DNA of 64,000 nt from an uncultured SAR86 cluster bacterium (GCA_902516285.1 CABXXT010000006.1:1-64000); one strand, 5' to 3'. Numbered from the stretch's first letter, positions 45,026 through 55,394 are shown. The notes: generated by a model not told the origin, from the letters alone. Translations and numbers: made by a program.

Positions 45026-46071
45026 ATATTTTTATAAAGCCTTAAACTTAATATTATTAAGATCATTGAGGGCAATGCTATTCCGATAACAACAGGTAGG
45101 TTATAGGATATAAATACGCTTGTAGATAAGTCTTGTATTAATCGATAAATAAATGCACCAACTATAGATATTATTATTTTACCTCCAATAGTTGTTTCCC
45201 TTAGAGAAGTAAAGACTAAAGATCCAAAAAATACTATAAGTAAAAAAATTGAAATTGGTAAAAAAAGCTTTTTATAAAAATATTTGTCTATATGAGATTT
45301 AAAAGTAATATCTTTTTTCAAAGTGCTGTTTGAAAATAATTTTTTATATGAATATAAATCGATGATTCCAAGATTATTAATATTATCAAGAGTTATTTTT
45401 GATCTGAGCGGTATATCGAAGTTAACATATTCTTTAATCTCAGTGTTATCTAAAAAATTCTTATACACTGCATTATCAAAAGTAATTTTGTCTCCATCTA
45501 AAACAGCTGAATCTGAAATAATTGAATGTGAGAGCTTTTTATCTTTAAATTTCAAAAAACGAACCTTGTATATCTTGTTGTCTAAAATATCATGGAAGTT
45601 TAAGTATGAATCTCCTGATTTTACCCATTTGGATTGAGTATTAGATGTATTATTTCTATTTACAACAAAATTCTTGCTTGCTTCCGCGTTAAGAAATAGA
45701 TTTCTAAAGCTTATTTCGTCAAGAAATATTAAAGATAGCGTTAAAAAAATTGCACCCAATGAACTTAATGCAACTATTTTGAATGGAGAGGAACCAGATG
45801 ATCTAAGAACATTTAAATTACCCTCTTGATGAGATAAACCTAATGAAATCATTAGACCTAAAAGACATGACCCTTCAACAAAGTCGATTAGACGATGAGG
45901 CATAGAAAAAAATACGTATTTAAGGATATTTGCAAACTTATATTCATTAGTAATGTTTTCTAATTCTGAGATCAACATAAAGACTGAGTCTAAAAGCCCA
46001 AAAATAATTAAGATTAAAAACGAAAAATAAAAGGAGCGTTTTATTAAATATCTGTAAAATATCTTTGTCAT
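45022..46071 (-). CDS. lptG: LPS export ABC transporter permease LptG
   Basis: YjgP/YjgQ-type permease: RSSGSSPFKIVALS, FTSLRETTIGGKIIISIVGAFIYRLIQDLS; paired with lptF. Confidence 0.9.
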   Translation of the reverse strand: MTKIFYRYLIKRSFYFSFLILIIFGLLDSVFMLISELENITNEYKFANILKYVFFSMPHRLIDFVEGSCLLGLMISLGLSHQEGNLNVLRSSGSSPFKIVALSSLGAIFLTLSLIFLDEISFRNLFLNAEASKNFVVNRNNTSNTQSKWVKSGDSYLNFHDILDNKIYKVRFLKFKDKKLSHSIISDSAVLDGDKITFDNAVYKNFLDNTEIKEYVNFDIPLRSKITLDNINNLGIIDLYSYKKLFSNSTLKKDITFKSHIDKYFYKKLFLPISIFLLIVFFGSLVFTSLRETTIGGKIIISIVGAFIYRLIQDLSTSVFISYNLPVVIGIALPSMILIILSLRLYKNI

Positions 46072-47207
46072 CTAAAGATCCAAAGAGATAGTAATCCAAA
46101 CAAAAATCCTAAAATAACTTTTGAGAAAATATTGATTTTAAGAATATTTTTTAAATCTAACTCAAAATTGCTCTGTTCTTTTAATAGCAAGAAAAATCCG
46201 AGTATTAAGAAAAATAAATGTACAAACCAAATATAATCTGAAGAAATCAATATATCATCTTTAGATGAATCTCTTGCAAGGATCAGTAAGCTCAAATATA
46301 AAATATAAATAAATATAGATGGCAAAACAACTGATAGCCTTCCCTGTCTAGGCTGAACTTTTGACAAACTTACAGCCAACAAAAGAAAAATAAAGATTGT
46401 TAAAGGTACAGAAATATTCCATTGCATTTGAGACTTTGATGACTTTACAGAAAAATCAAATAACTTACTAAAAGAAAGGCCTTTTAGGATTGTCACCTCT
46501 TTACCAGCCGGTATTTTTAAATCACCAAATTGAGTAATGACTGATGCATCTCTATTAAAAATATTTTGATAAATAGAACCATTTTCAAAATTTAATTCTA
46601 TTGACGATTCAGTTTCAAAATATTTTAGTCTTGATGCGCGAACTAAAGAAGAATTATTATCACTACCATCAAAGACAACCACATTATCAAAAGAGCTCTT
46701 TTCTTTATCCTCAATATATATAAAGCTTCCATTATCATCAAAAAATATAAGCTCTTTAGGTTTTATAGAAGCAAGTTTTTCTTGAATTGTATCAACAGAG
46801 ATTATTTCTTTTGAAAGCTCTTTTGTATATGGTGCTATATAAATACTAAGTACTAAAGTAATTAAAAAAAATAGAAGTGACTGAGGGATTAAATATCTTA
46901 TTAGATCAATTGGAGATAAGCCACCAGATATATATCCATAAATTTCTCTATCAGAATAAAGTCTGCTGATTGTAATAACTAAACCAAGGAAGAAAGATAA
47001 TGGTATCAATAAAGTAACAAAGTCCGGAAACCTCAAGGCAACTGCTTTATATATGATGTTTGGATCTATAAGTCCTTCAGCCGATTGTTCAAAATATCCT
47101 ATCATTCTCGACCCAACAACTAACATAAATAAAATTGCAAGAATGCCTAAAGTCGATTTAAAGACTTCATTGTTTAAGCTTCTAAAAAGAATATTTCTTT
47201 TATACAT
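46068..47207 (-). CDS. lptF: LPS export ABC transporter permease LptF
   Basis: YSDREIYGYISGGLSPIDLIRYLI, VSLSKVQPRQGRLSVVLPSIFIYILY; start likely at MYKRNILFRSL. Confidence 0.9.
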   Translation of the reverse strand: MYKRNILFRSLNNEVFKSTLGILAILFMLVVGSRMIGYFEQSAEGLIDPNIIYKAVALRFPDFVTLLIPLSFFLGLVITISRLYSDREIYGYISGGLSPIDLIRYLIPQSLLFFLITLVLSIYIAPYTKELSKEIISVDTIQEKLASIKPKELIFFDDNGSFIYIEDKEKSSFDNVVVFDGSDNNSSLVRASRLKYFETESSIELNFENGSIYQNIFNRDASVITQFGDLKIPAGKEVTILKGLSFSKLFDFSVKSSKSQMQWNISVPLTIFIFLLLAVSLSKVQPRQGRLSVVLPSIFIYILYLSLLILARDSSKDDILISSDYIWFVHLFFLILGFFLLLKEQSNFELDLKNILKINIFSKVILGFLFGLLSLWIFR

Positions 47208-47274
47208 GCCTTGTGAACTATGATGCATTACAATAAATATCTTACCAGCATTGAATTAAAAAGGAGAAAAGAAA

Positions 47275-48822
47275 ATGGTATATAAAGTTTTAAATAACAT
47301 AGCTTTAAAGAATGTTAATAATAATATAATTTCTAACATTGCAACTGATTTGCTAGTAATACCAGTAAATCAGAAAGTCACTTCGTCATCCGAATTTAAA
47401 GAATTAGATAAGAAATCAAAGGGATACCTATTAAAATCATCAAAGGATGCACTTAATCCAGGTAATCAAAATCATCTAGTGTCTTCATTAGAAGGAATCA
47501 AAGCCAAAAAAATACTCCTTATTCAAGATCTTAACGAAAAAGATGATATCTATCTTTGGTTAAATAAATACAAGTACATTGCCAAAGTTGCTAATTCAAT
47601 GAACTGTAAAAGTATGGCGATACTTGATGGTAAGTGTTATCCAAAAGGAAAAGATCAGTCATGGTTTTTAGAAATGATTTCTAGATCCATTGAGTCGGGG
47701 GCATACATTTTCTCTACAACAAAAAATAAGACTGCAAAAACTGAGAAAGTTGGTAAGCAAGTAGTTTCAAGTCAAGTTTCACTCAAAAATGTATCAATTA
47801 TTACATCTAAACTTTCCTCAACCGAAATTAAAAAAGCAAAGACTGCAATTCTAAGAGGTTTCTCTGTCGGTGAGGGTATTAATACTGCAAAACATCTTGG
47901 TGATTTACCTGCCAATCATGCAACACCTAAGTTGATAGATAAAATAGTAAAAAATACAACTAAACAATATTCAGGTCTTAAGGTTAAAACATTGAATGAA
48001 AAAGACTTAGCAAAACTAAAAATGGGTTCTTATCTGAGTGTGTCTAAAGGAAGTGATGAGCCACCAAGAATGATCATTATTGAATATAAGGGTGGTAATA
48101 AAAGTGAAAAGCCAGTAGCTCTTGTTGGAAAAGGCATTACTTTTGATACTGGAGGAATTTCAATAAAACCCAGCTCAGGGATGGATGAGATGAAATGGGA
48201 TATGTGTGGTGCTGGAACTGTGTTTGGAGTGATGTGTTCTCTTGCAAGAATAAAAGCCAATGTTAATGTTGTAGGAATTATGGCCTGTGCAGAAAACATG
48301 CCTTCAGCAAGAGCAACAAAACCGGGAGATGTTGTTACATCTATGTCAGGCCAAACCATTGAAGTTCTAAACACTGATGCAGAAGGTAGATTAGTTCTCG
48401 CAGATGCTCTTACCTATGTTGGGAGGTACAATCCCTCCTATGTTATAGATATGGCTACATTAACAGGTGCTGTTGTTATTGCTCTAGGTAGCCATGCAAG
48501 TGGTGTAATGGCTAATGATCAATTTCTAGCAGATAAAATCATTGAGTCTGGAGAAGAAACCGGTGATAGAGCTTGGCAATTACCACTTTGGAATGAGTAT
48601 AAATCATGCACAAAAACTAATTTTGCTGATCTTGCAAATATTGGTGGAGGAAGAGAGGCTGGAACTATTCATGCTGCTGCGTTTCTATCTAAATTTGCTG
48701 AAGACTATAAATGGGCGCATATGGATATTGCTGCTTCAGCATGGTCAAGCTCTCCAAAAGGTGGAACGGGAAGACCAGTTTCTTTAATATGTGATTTAAT
48801 TTTAAATAAGAAACTAAAATAG
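47275..48822 (+). CDS. pepA: Leucyl aminopeptidase
   Basis: VGKGITFDTGGISIKPSSGMDEMKWDMCGAGTV, NTDAEGRLVLADALTY. Confidence 0.97.
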   Translation: MVYKVLNNIALKNVNNNIISNIATDLLVIPVNQKVTSSSEFKELDKKSKGYLLKSSKDALNPGNQNHLVSSLEGIKAKKILLIQDLNEKDDIYLWLNKYKYIAKVANSMNCKSMAILDGKCYPKGKDQSWFLEMISRSIESGAYIFSTTKNKTAKTEKVGKQVVSSQVSLKNVSIITSKLSSTEIKKAKTAILRGFSVGEGINTAKHLGDLPANHATPKLIDKIVKNTTKQYSGLKVKTLNEKDLAKLKMGSYLSVSKGSDEPPRMIIIEYKGGNKSEKPVALVGKGITFDTGGISIKPSSGMDEMKWDMCGAGTVFGVMCSLARIKANVNVVGIMACAENMPSARATKPGDVVTSMSGQTIEVLNTDAEGRLVLADALTYVGRYNPSYVIDMATLTGAVVIALGSHASGVMANDQFLADKIIESGEETGDRAWQLPLWNEYKSCTKTNFADLANIGGGREAGTIHAAAFLSKFAEDYKWAHMDIAASAWSSSPKGGTGRPVSLICDLILNKKLK

Positions 48823-48833
48823 ACAAATTAGCG

Positions 48834-51053
48834 ATGGATAAGAGGTACAACCCTATTGATGTTGAAGAGAAATGGGTTGATATTTGGTCAAAGAAAGTTT
48901 TCCTTAATAAAGATGGGAATGATTCTTTCTCTTTGGTAATTCCTCCACCAAATGTAACAGGAACACTGCATATGGGGCATAGCTTTCAATATGCGATTAT
49001 GGATTTTTATACTAGATATAATCATATGTCTGGCAAGAGGGTGCATTGGCAGGTTGGAACAGATCATGCAGGGATAGCTACTCAACTAGTTGTTGAAAAT
49101 AATTTATCAAAAAAAGGTACTAATAAAAAAGAAATTGGTAGAGAAGATTTTCTCGATGAAGTATGGAAATGGAAGGATTTCTCAGAGGATAAAATACAAA
49201 CACAAATAAAAAGATTGGGGTCATCAGTTGATTGGAGTAAATATAGATTTACTCTTGATGATGGTTTTTCAAAAGCAGTAAATAAGGCGTTTATTGAGCT
49301 GTATCGACAAAATAAAATTTATAGAGGATATAGATTGGTCAATTGGGATCCGTCTTTAAAAACTGCTGTTTCTGATCTTGAAGTAGTAAGACAAGAAAAA
49401 AAGGGCCTTATTTGGCAAATAAAATATCCCATTGTCGACTCAGATGAATTTGTGACAGTAGCAACAACAAGGCCCGAAACTATGTTTGGTGATATGGCAA
49501 TTGCAGTCAATCCAAAAGATTCAAGATATAAATCATTAGTTGGAAAATATGCTCTACTGCCATTTATAAAAAGAAAAATTCCAATTATTGGCGACAATTA
49601 TGTAGATATGGAATTTGGGACTGGGTGTTTAAAAGTTACTCCTGGTCATGATTTTAATGATTATGAGATTGGGAAAAAATATGCCTTGCATGAAAAAAAT
49701 GAAATAGTTCATACTTCAGATGATCTTAATGATTTTAAACCAATTAATATTTTTAACGATGAGGCTTGGACAAATGAAAATGTACCAGAACCCTTTAACA
49801 ATTTGGATAGATTTAAAGCTAGAAAACTTGTACTAGAAAAACTTTCTGAACTCAAACTTCTCACCAAGGAAAAAGAGTGTGATCTGAGTATTCCGAGAGG
49901 AGAAAGATCTAATATTGTTATTGAACCAAAATTAAGTAATCAATGGTATGTGAAAACTTCAGGTATGGCCGAAAAAGCTAATGAAGAGGTAAGGAAAGGA
50001 AATATTAAGTTTCATCCCAAAAACTGGATTAAAACATATTTTAACTGGATGGATAATATTGAAGATTGGTGTATAAGTAGGCAAATTTGGTGGGGGCATA
50101 GAATCCCAGCTTGGTATGATCAAAATGGAAATATTTATGTTGGTGAAAATGAGGAAGATGTCAGGAATCACTATAAGTTAAAAGATACAAACCTCATACA
50201 GGATGAAGATGTACTTGATACATGGTTTTCTTCGAGCCTGTGGCCATTTGGATCACTAGGTTGGCCTGAAGAAAGTAAAGATTATAAAGAATTTTTTCCA
50301 ACTTCTCTTTTAGTGACAGGCTTTGACATAATTTTCTTTTGGGTTGCCAGAATGATGATGATGAGTATAGAGTTTACTGGAAAAATCCCCTTTAAAGATA
50401 TATATGTTACAGGTTTAATCCGTGACGAAAATGGTCAAAAAATGTCAAAATCTAAAGGCAACATTATAGATCCAGTTGATTTAATTTATGGCATAACAAT
50501 TGATGATCTAATTAAAAAAAGAACGTCAAACTTGATGCAGGAAGGCCTTGCTGAAAAAATTGAGAGAAAAACTAGAAAACAGTTTCCAAATGGTATTGAT
50601 TCTTATGGCACAGATGCTCTGAGGATGACATTCTTCTCATTAGCAACTCACACTAAAGATATAAGTTTTGAGTTTGGTAGACTAAAGGGATATAGAAATT
50701 TTTGTACTAAGATATGGAATGCTGCAAGATTTATCGATGGCTACCCCAAGGAAAGAGATGCCTTTGTAAAGGAAAATGATAATGATAAATGGATCTATGA
50801 TGAATTTTCTAAAACAAAAACTCAAATAAATAGGAATATTTCTAATTATAGGTTAGATTTTGCTGTTAATGAAATATATGAATTTTTTTGGAGTAAATTT
50901 TGTGATGTTTACATTGAAGAGTGTAAAAAATCAGGAAATACTGCAAATTTAAGGCCTCTTCTAAAAGAAATCGTAAATGTACTTCACCCTTTTGCACCTT
51001 TTATTACCGAAGAAATAAGCAGTTTGTTGTTTAATGAAAGAATTATTTTGTAA
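48834..51053 (+). CDS. valS: Valine-tRNA ligase, C-terminally shortened (739 aa)
   Basis: PPPNVTGTLHMGHSFQYAIMD, TTRPETMFGDMAIAVNP editing domain, GQKMSKSKGN; ends shortly after LHPFAPFITEEISSLLF. Confidence 0.95.
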   Translation: MDKRYNPIDVEEKWVDIWSKKVFLNKDGNDSFSLVIPPPNVTGTLHMGHSFQYAIMDFYTRYNHMSGKRVHWQVGTDHAGIATQLVVENNLSKKGTNKKEIGREDFLDEVWKWKDFSEDKIQTQIKRLGSSVDWSKYRFTLDDGFSKAVNKAFIELYRQNKIYRGYRLVNWDPSLKTAVSDLEVVRQEKKGLIWQIKYPIVDSDEFVTVATTRPETMFGDMAIAVNPKDSRYKSLVGKYALLPFIKRKIPIIGDNYVDMEFGTGCLKVTPGHDFNDYEIGKKYALHEKNEIVHTSDDLNDFKPINIFNDEAWTNENVPEPFNNLDRFKARKLVLEKLSELKLLTKEKECDLSIPRGERSNIVIEPKLSNQWYVKTSGMAEKANEEVRKGNIKFHPKNWIKTYFNWMDNIEDWCISRQIWWGHRIPAWYDQNGNIYVGENEEDVRNHYKLKDTNLIQDEDVLDTWFSSSLWPFGSLGWPEESKDYKEFFPTSLLVTGFDIIFFWVARMMMMSIEFTGKIPFKDIYVTGLIRDENGQKMSKSKGNIIDPVDLIYGITIDDLIKKRTSNLMQEGLAEKIERKTRKQFPNGIDSYGTDALRMTFFSLATHTKDISFEFGRLKGYRNFCTKIWNAARFIDGYPKERDAFVKENDNDKWIYDEFSKTKTQINRNISNYRLDFAVNEIYEFFWSKFCDVYIEECKKSGNTANLRPLLKEIVNVLHPFAPFITEEISSLLFNERIIL

Positions 51054-51054
51054 T

Positions 51055-51504
51055 TTAGATATACATTTGTATATGATCAATATCATCCTCTAAATATACT
51101 TCTCCTCTTGATCTAAATCCCAAGTTCACATAAAAACTCTCTAGCCTATGTTGAGCTGAAATAATTATTTCATTTTTTGGGTACTTTCCTTTTAAAAAAT
51201 CTATGCCATAAAGAGTTATTAGTTTGCCATAGTCTTTGTTCCTATTTTTTTCGGAAACAACTATTCTACCCATTGATGATTCCTTATATTTTACATTTGG
51301 AGAAAAAGCTCTCAAGTATGCAACAAGATCATTATTTTCATATCCTAGTAAATGGAATGCATCTTGATCAAAATAATCTGCATCTAGATATGGACAATTT
51401 TGTTCAACAACAAAAACTTGTTGCCTTAGATTTAAAATTGCATATAAATCATCAATTGATAGATCTGAAAATTCTTTAAATAAAAGTCTTATATTATCAG
51501 TCAC
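51055..51504 (-). CDS. ElaA-like GNAT acetyltransferase
   Basis: LYAILNLRQQVFVVEQNCPYLDADYFDQDAFHLLGY; GRIVVSEKNRNKDYGKLI. Confidence 0.9.
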   Translation of the reverse strand: MTDNIRLLFKEFSDLSIDDLYAILNLRQQVFVVEQNCPYLDADYFDQDAFHLLGYENNDLVAYLRAFSPNVKYKESSMGRIVVSEKNRNKDYGKLITLYGIDFLKGKYPKNEIIISAQHRLESFYVNLGFRSRGEVYLEDDIDHIQMYI

Positions 51505-51572
51505 TATAAATTAGTTTATTTTGTCTATACTTATATAATGTTAAGACATTTTCGCATACATATTAAAATTTT

Positions 51573-52052
51573 ATGAAAACTATTTATTCTTTTTCAGTTA
51601 AGGATGCAGATCTTAATGAGGTTTCATTGAAAACTTTTAAAAATAAAGTTCTTTTAATTGTTAACGTTGCCAGTTTTTGTGGGCTCACCTATCAATACAA
51701 AGGATTAGAAAATATTTATAAAAAATATGCAAATAAGGGTCTAGAAATTTTAGGTTTTCCTTGTAATCAGTTTGCATTCCAAGAGCCTGGAACAAATGAG
51801 GAAATTAAAGATTTTTGTGAATCAAATTATGGAGTTACATTTAAGATTATGAATAAAATAAATGTAAATGGAGCAAATGCAGATCCTCTTTATAACTTTC
51901 TTAAAGAACAAAAACCTGGTGTAATTGAAACTCCTCAAATAAAGTGGAATTTTACAAAATTTTTGATAAGTAGAGATGGGTTCGTTATTGAGCGCTTTAG
52001 TCCTCAAACTGAGATTGAGGAAATTGAGACAAAAATTTTAGATCTTATTTAG
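51573..52052 (+). CDS. Glutathione peroxidase family (Cys-type)
   Basis: LLIVNVASFCGLTYQYKGLENIYKKYANKGLEILGFPCNQFAFQEPGTNEEI; catalytic Cys in place of Sec. Confidence 0.95.
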   Translation: MKTIYSFSVKDADLNEVSLKTFKNKVLLIVNVASFCGLTYQYKGLENIYKKYANKGLEILGFPCNQFAFQEPGTNEEIKDFCESNYGVTFKIMNKINVNGANADPLYNFLKEQKPGVIETPQIKWNFTKFLISRDGFVIERFSPQTEIEEIETKILDLI

Positions 52053-52490
52053 TCATATCTCTAAACTCATCAGAATTGCATCATCAGGATTATCACCGGA
52101 ATAATAATCAACTCTTAATGCATCTTCTATAAATTTGTATTTTTTATAAAAAAATAATGCTTTTTGATTTTTTGATCTTACCTCAAGAAAAATTTTTTTT
52201 GCTCCTAAGACTTTACACTGTTTTATTAGTGATTCTAATAACAAACTTCCTGCCCCTTTATTTTGCCAATCTTTAATGATTCCAATATTAAGCAAATGAG
52301 CTTCTCTTTTAATAATAGAAAAAATAATAAACCCAATAAGTTGGGAATCAGCCTTACATACTAGTGAGTGATGTCCGATTTCAAATGATGAATAAAAGTT
52401 TTCTTTTGACCATGGAGTTGGGTTAACCTGTTTCTCAATTTTGTATGCCTCATCTAAATCAGATTGATCCATTAATGATATCTTTAGCAT
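52053..52490 (-). CDS. rimI: Ribosomal protein S18 alanine N-acetyltransferase RimI
   Basis: NPTPWSKENFYSSFE, GSLLLESLIKQCKVLGAKKIFLEVRSKNQKALFFYKKYKF. Confidence 0.88.
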   Translation of the reverse strand: MLKISLMDQSDLDEAYKIEKQVNPTPWSKENFYSSFEIGHHSLVCKADSQLIGFIIFSIIKREAHLLNIGIIKDWQNKGAGSLLLESLIKQCKVLGAKKIFLEVRSKNQKALFFYKKYKFIEDALRVDYYSGDNPDDAILMSLEI

Positions 52491-52493
52491 TTT

Positions 52494-52943
52494 TTATAGA
52501 CTTAATTTTTCTTTGATATTAAGCCAAAGATCTTTTTTGGATTCTTTATTATTAGTTAATTGATTCAAGGTTGGAGCTTCTATTAGTTCTAAATCCATCA
52601 TGTGATCATAAGATAAATTCCCAAATTGGATTGTGAGTTTTATTTTGTATTTTTCAAAGATTTCTTTTTTTAAATCATTTTTTGAAGAGTAAATAATTGT
52701 TTTATATACCTCGGCACCATTATCAAGCTTTGTTGAGCTTAAAATTGCTTGGACAAGCTCCTGATCTTGTTTAATAAAATTTTCAAAAGGCTTATCAAGT
52801 AATGCTAGAATGTGCCCCTTTTGATAAAAATGAAGACTTTTTTGAGAAGATTTAGTTGACTTAGACCTTAATGAATATCTTTTAATGCCAATCTCTTTTA
52901 ATATAAGATTAGTTTTTATTTCAGGAGAGAGCATAAATAACAT
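52494..52943 (-). CDS. Putative DNA polymerase III psi subunit (HolD), divergent
   Basis: LKEIGIKRYSLRSK near the N-terminus and EAPTLNQLTNNKESKKDLWLNIKEKL at the C-terminus recall HolD patterns (LxxLGIxxWxLR...P.L..L..NP..K..LW..I); adjacent to rimI as holD-rimI in enterics. Confidence 0.55.
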   Translation of the reverse strand: MLFMLSPEIKTNLILKEIGIKRYSLRSKSTKSSQKSLHFYQKGHILALLDKPFENFIKQDQELVQAILSSTKLDNGAEVYKTIIYSSKNDLKKEIFEKYKIKLTIQFGNLSYDHMMDLELIEAPTLNQLTNNKESKKDLWLNIKEKLSL

Positions 52944-52965
52944 AATAACATTTAGTTTATAAACA

Positions 52966-54624
52966 ATGGATAATCCAACTGATAAATATAGAGCTTTTGA
53001 GCCAATCAATCTTGAAAATAGACAATGGCCGAGTAGACTTATTAAAAAAGCGCCTAAATGGTGCTCTGTCGATCTAAGAGATGGTAATCAAGCACTAATT
53101 GAACCTATGGGAGCTGAGAGAAAAAATAGGATGTTTGATTTGCTTTGTAAACTTGGCTTTAAAGAAATCGAAGTTGGTTTTCCATCAGCTTCTCAAACAG
53201 ATTATGATTTTGTCACAAGTCTAATTGAAAATAAGAAGATTCCTTCTGATGTCAATATTCAAGTTTTAACTCAGGCAAGAGAAGAGTTAATTAAAAAAAC
53301 TTTCGAATCTCTCAAAGGCGCATCAAAAGGAATTATTCATTTTTATAACTCAACTTCAACATTACAGAGACGTGTTGTTTTTAAACAAGATAGAGAAGGC
53401 ATTAAGAAAATTGCAACTAATGCTGCTAAATTAATTAAAGAATTAGCTCTTCAAAATTCTGATACCGAGTGGACATTTGAATACTCACCTGAAAGCTTTA
53501 CAGGAACCGAGTTAGATTATGCAAGGGAGGTATGTGATGAAGTTGTCAGTATATTAAAATCAGCATCTAGTAATAAAATTATAATTAACCTACCTGCAAC
53601 AGTAGAAATGTCCACGCCAAATATTTATGGTGATCAAATTGAATGGATGCATAATAATTTAAAAACAAGAAATGATATTTGCCTAAGTCTTCATCCCCAT
53701 AATGATAGAGGCACAGCAGTAGCTGCTTCAGAGTTTGGTTTGATGGCTGGAGCAGACAGAGTTGAGGGAACATTATTTGGAAATGGGGAGAGAACAGGTA
53801 ATGTTGACATAGTAACATTAGCTTTAAATATGCTGACTCAAGGTGTTGAACCAAATCTAGACTTCTCAAACATTAACTCTGTAATGAGAGAGGTTGAATA
53901 TTGTAATCAACTACCAGTTCATCCAAGGCATCCTTATGCAGGAGATCTTGTTTTTACAGCTTTTTCAGGCTCTCATCAAGATGCTATAAAAAAAGGTTTT
54001 CAGGCTATTAAACAATCAAATGATCCTCAGTGGGAGGTTCCTTATCTGCCAATTGATCCAGCAGACTTAGGGAGAAATTATGAAGCAGTTGTTAGAATTA
54101 ATTCACAGTCAGGAAAAGGTGGTGTAGCCTTTCTCTTAGAAAAAGATCATGGAGTTTCTTTGCCAAGAAGGCTCCAAATCAGCTTAAGTCAAAAAATTCA
54201 AAAATTAGCAGATGAATCTGGAAAAGAGATAAGTAGTCCTGAAATATGGAAAACCTTTGAGGAAAATTATTTAAAACCTATAAATAATTTTTCATATGTA
54301 AAACATTCATCAACTACTAGTGATGATATGCACTCTTTAGAACTAACTATGATAATTAATGGTAATGAGAAAAAAATAAAAGGCTCAGGGAATGGCCCAA
54401 TTGATTCATTTATAAGTGGACTATCAAGCAATTTAGATATTTCAATTAAAGTTTCAGATTACCAGCAATCTGCAATATCGTCAGGATCTGATGCAAAGGC
54501 CGCTGCTTACATTGAGCTTGAAAAAGATGGTAAAACTTTCTGGGGAGTAGGAATTCATCCAAATACGACAAGAGCCTCATTTGATGCAATTATTGTTGGT
54601 CTTAGCAAGCTTTTAGAATATTAA
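52966..54624 (+). CDS. leuA: 2-isopropylmalate synthase
   Basis: KYRAFEPINLENRQWPSRLIKKAPKWCSVDLRDGNQALIEPM, SLHPHNDRGTAVAASEFGLMAGADRVEGTLFGNGERTGNVDIVTLALN. Confidence 0.96.
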   Translation: MDNPTDKYRAFEPINLENRQWPSRLIKKAPKWCSVDLRDGNQALIEPMGAERKNRMFDLLCKLGFKEIEVGFPSASQTDYDFVTSLIENKKIPSDVNIQVLTQAREELIKKTFESLKGASKGIIHFYNSTSTLQRRVVFKQDREGIKKIATNAAKLIKELALQNSDTEWTFEYSPESFTGTELDYAREVCDEVVSILKSASSNKIIINLPATVEMSTPNIYGDQIEWMHNNLKTRNDICLSLHPHNDRGTAVAASEFGLMAGADRVEGTLFGNGERTGNVDIVTLALNMLTQGVEPNLDFSNINSVMREVEYCNQLPVHPRHPYAGDLVFTAFSGSHQDAIKKGFQAIKQSNDPQWEVPYLPIDPADLGRNYEAVVRINSQSGKGGVAFLLEKDHGVSLPRRLQISLSQKIQKLADESGKEISSPEIWKTFEENYLKPINNFSYVKHSSTTSDDMHSLELTMIINGNEKKIKGSGNGPIDSFISGLSSNLDISIKVSDYQQSAISSGSDAKAAAYIELEKDGKTFWGVGIHPNTTRASFDAIIVGLSKLLEY

Positions 54625-55394
54625 TCAAAATTTGGCTCTCTTTTTTCAAAAAAAGCTTTTACAGCTTCTCTGTTTTGATCACTTGTCGTTAGTTCATTCT
54701 GAATATCTGCTTCATTATGAAAAGTATCCCAATATCCCTCTGACAATGATTTTCTCATAAGTATTTTTGTATGATTCAATGATTGAGATGATCTTTTTGC
54801 CAATTTACTTGCCCACTCATAAGTTTTAGATTCAAGATCATCATTTGATACGATCTTATTTGCAATTCCGAACTTATAACACTCTTCAGCACTAATTTTT
54901 TTTGCTTCAATTGCATATTCATAAGCTTTTGAGAAACCCATATATTTTGGTAAATACCATGATAAGCCTCCATCTGGAACTAAAGCAATATTGGAAAATA
55001 CTGAAATAATATAGCTATCCTCTGACATTATCCTCAAGTCACAAGACAAAGCTATTGCAGCACCCACTCCAGCTGCTGGTCCTGAAATTGATCCAATTAC
55101 TGGCTTAGGCATATTTATGATATTTTCAAAAAAAGGTTTATAACCTCTTAAAAGAGCATCCTTTGAGCCTTCCCAACTTGAATCTCTTTCACCTAAATCT
55201 GCACCAGAAGAAAAACCTCTTCCTGAGCCCTTAAGAATAACTACTTTAATTGTTTCATCATTCTTTGCATCATTTGTTACTCTTTGAAAATCCCAAATTA
55301 GTTGTTCATTAAAAGCATTTAACAAATTTGGTCGATTTAATACAATTGTTGCAAGGTTATTTTCTTTTATATATTGGATTGTCTCTAGGTCCAT
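54621..55394 (-). CDS. Enoyl-CoA hydratase/isomerase family protein
   Basis: ATIVLNRPNLLNAFNEQL, VVILKGSGRGFSSGADL, PVIGSISGPAAGVGAAIALSCDLRI. Confidence 0.94.
   Translation of the reverse strand: MDLETIQYIKENNLATIVLNRPNLLNAFNEQLIWDFQRVTNDAKNDETIKVVILKGSGRGFSSGADLGERDSSWEGSKDALLRGYKPFFENIINMPKPVIGSISGPAAGVGAAIALSCDLRIMSEDSYIISVFSNIALVPDGGLSWYLPKYMGFSKAYEYAIEAKKISAEECYKFGIANKIVSNDDLESKTYEWASKLAKRSSQSLNHTKILMRKSLSEGYWDTFHNEADIQNELTTSDQNREAVKAFFEKREPNFD

Noticed and set aside
51177-51479. 100 aa + ORF as a possible continuation of ValRS
   Set aside because: Translation shows no ValRS-like sequence; it is antisense to the elaA-like GNAT gene.
53585-53869. 94 aa minus ORF in leuA
   Set aside because: Antisense to conserved leuA catalytic region.
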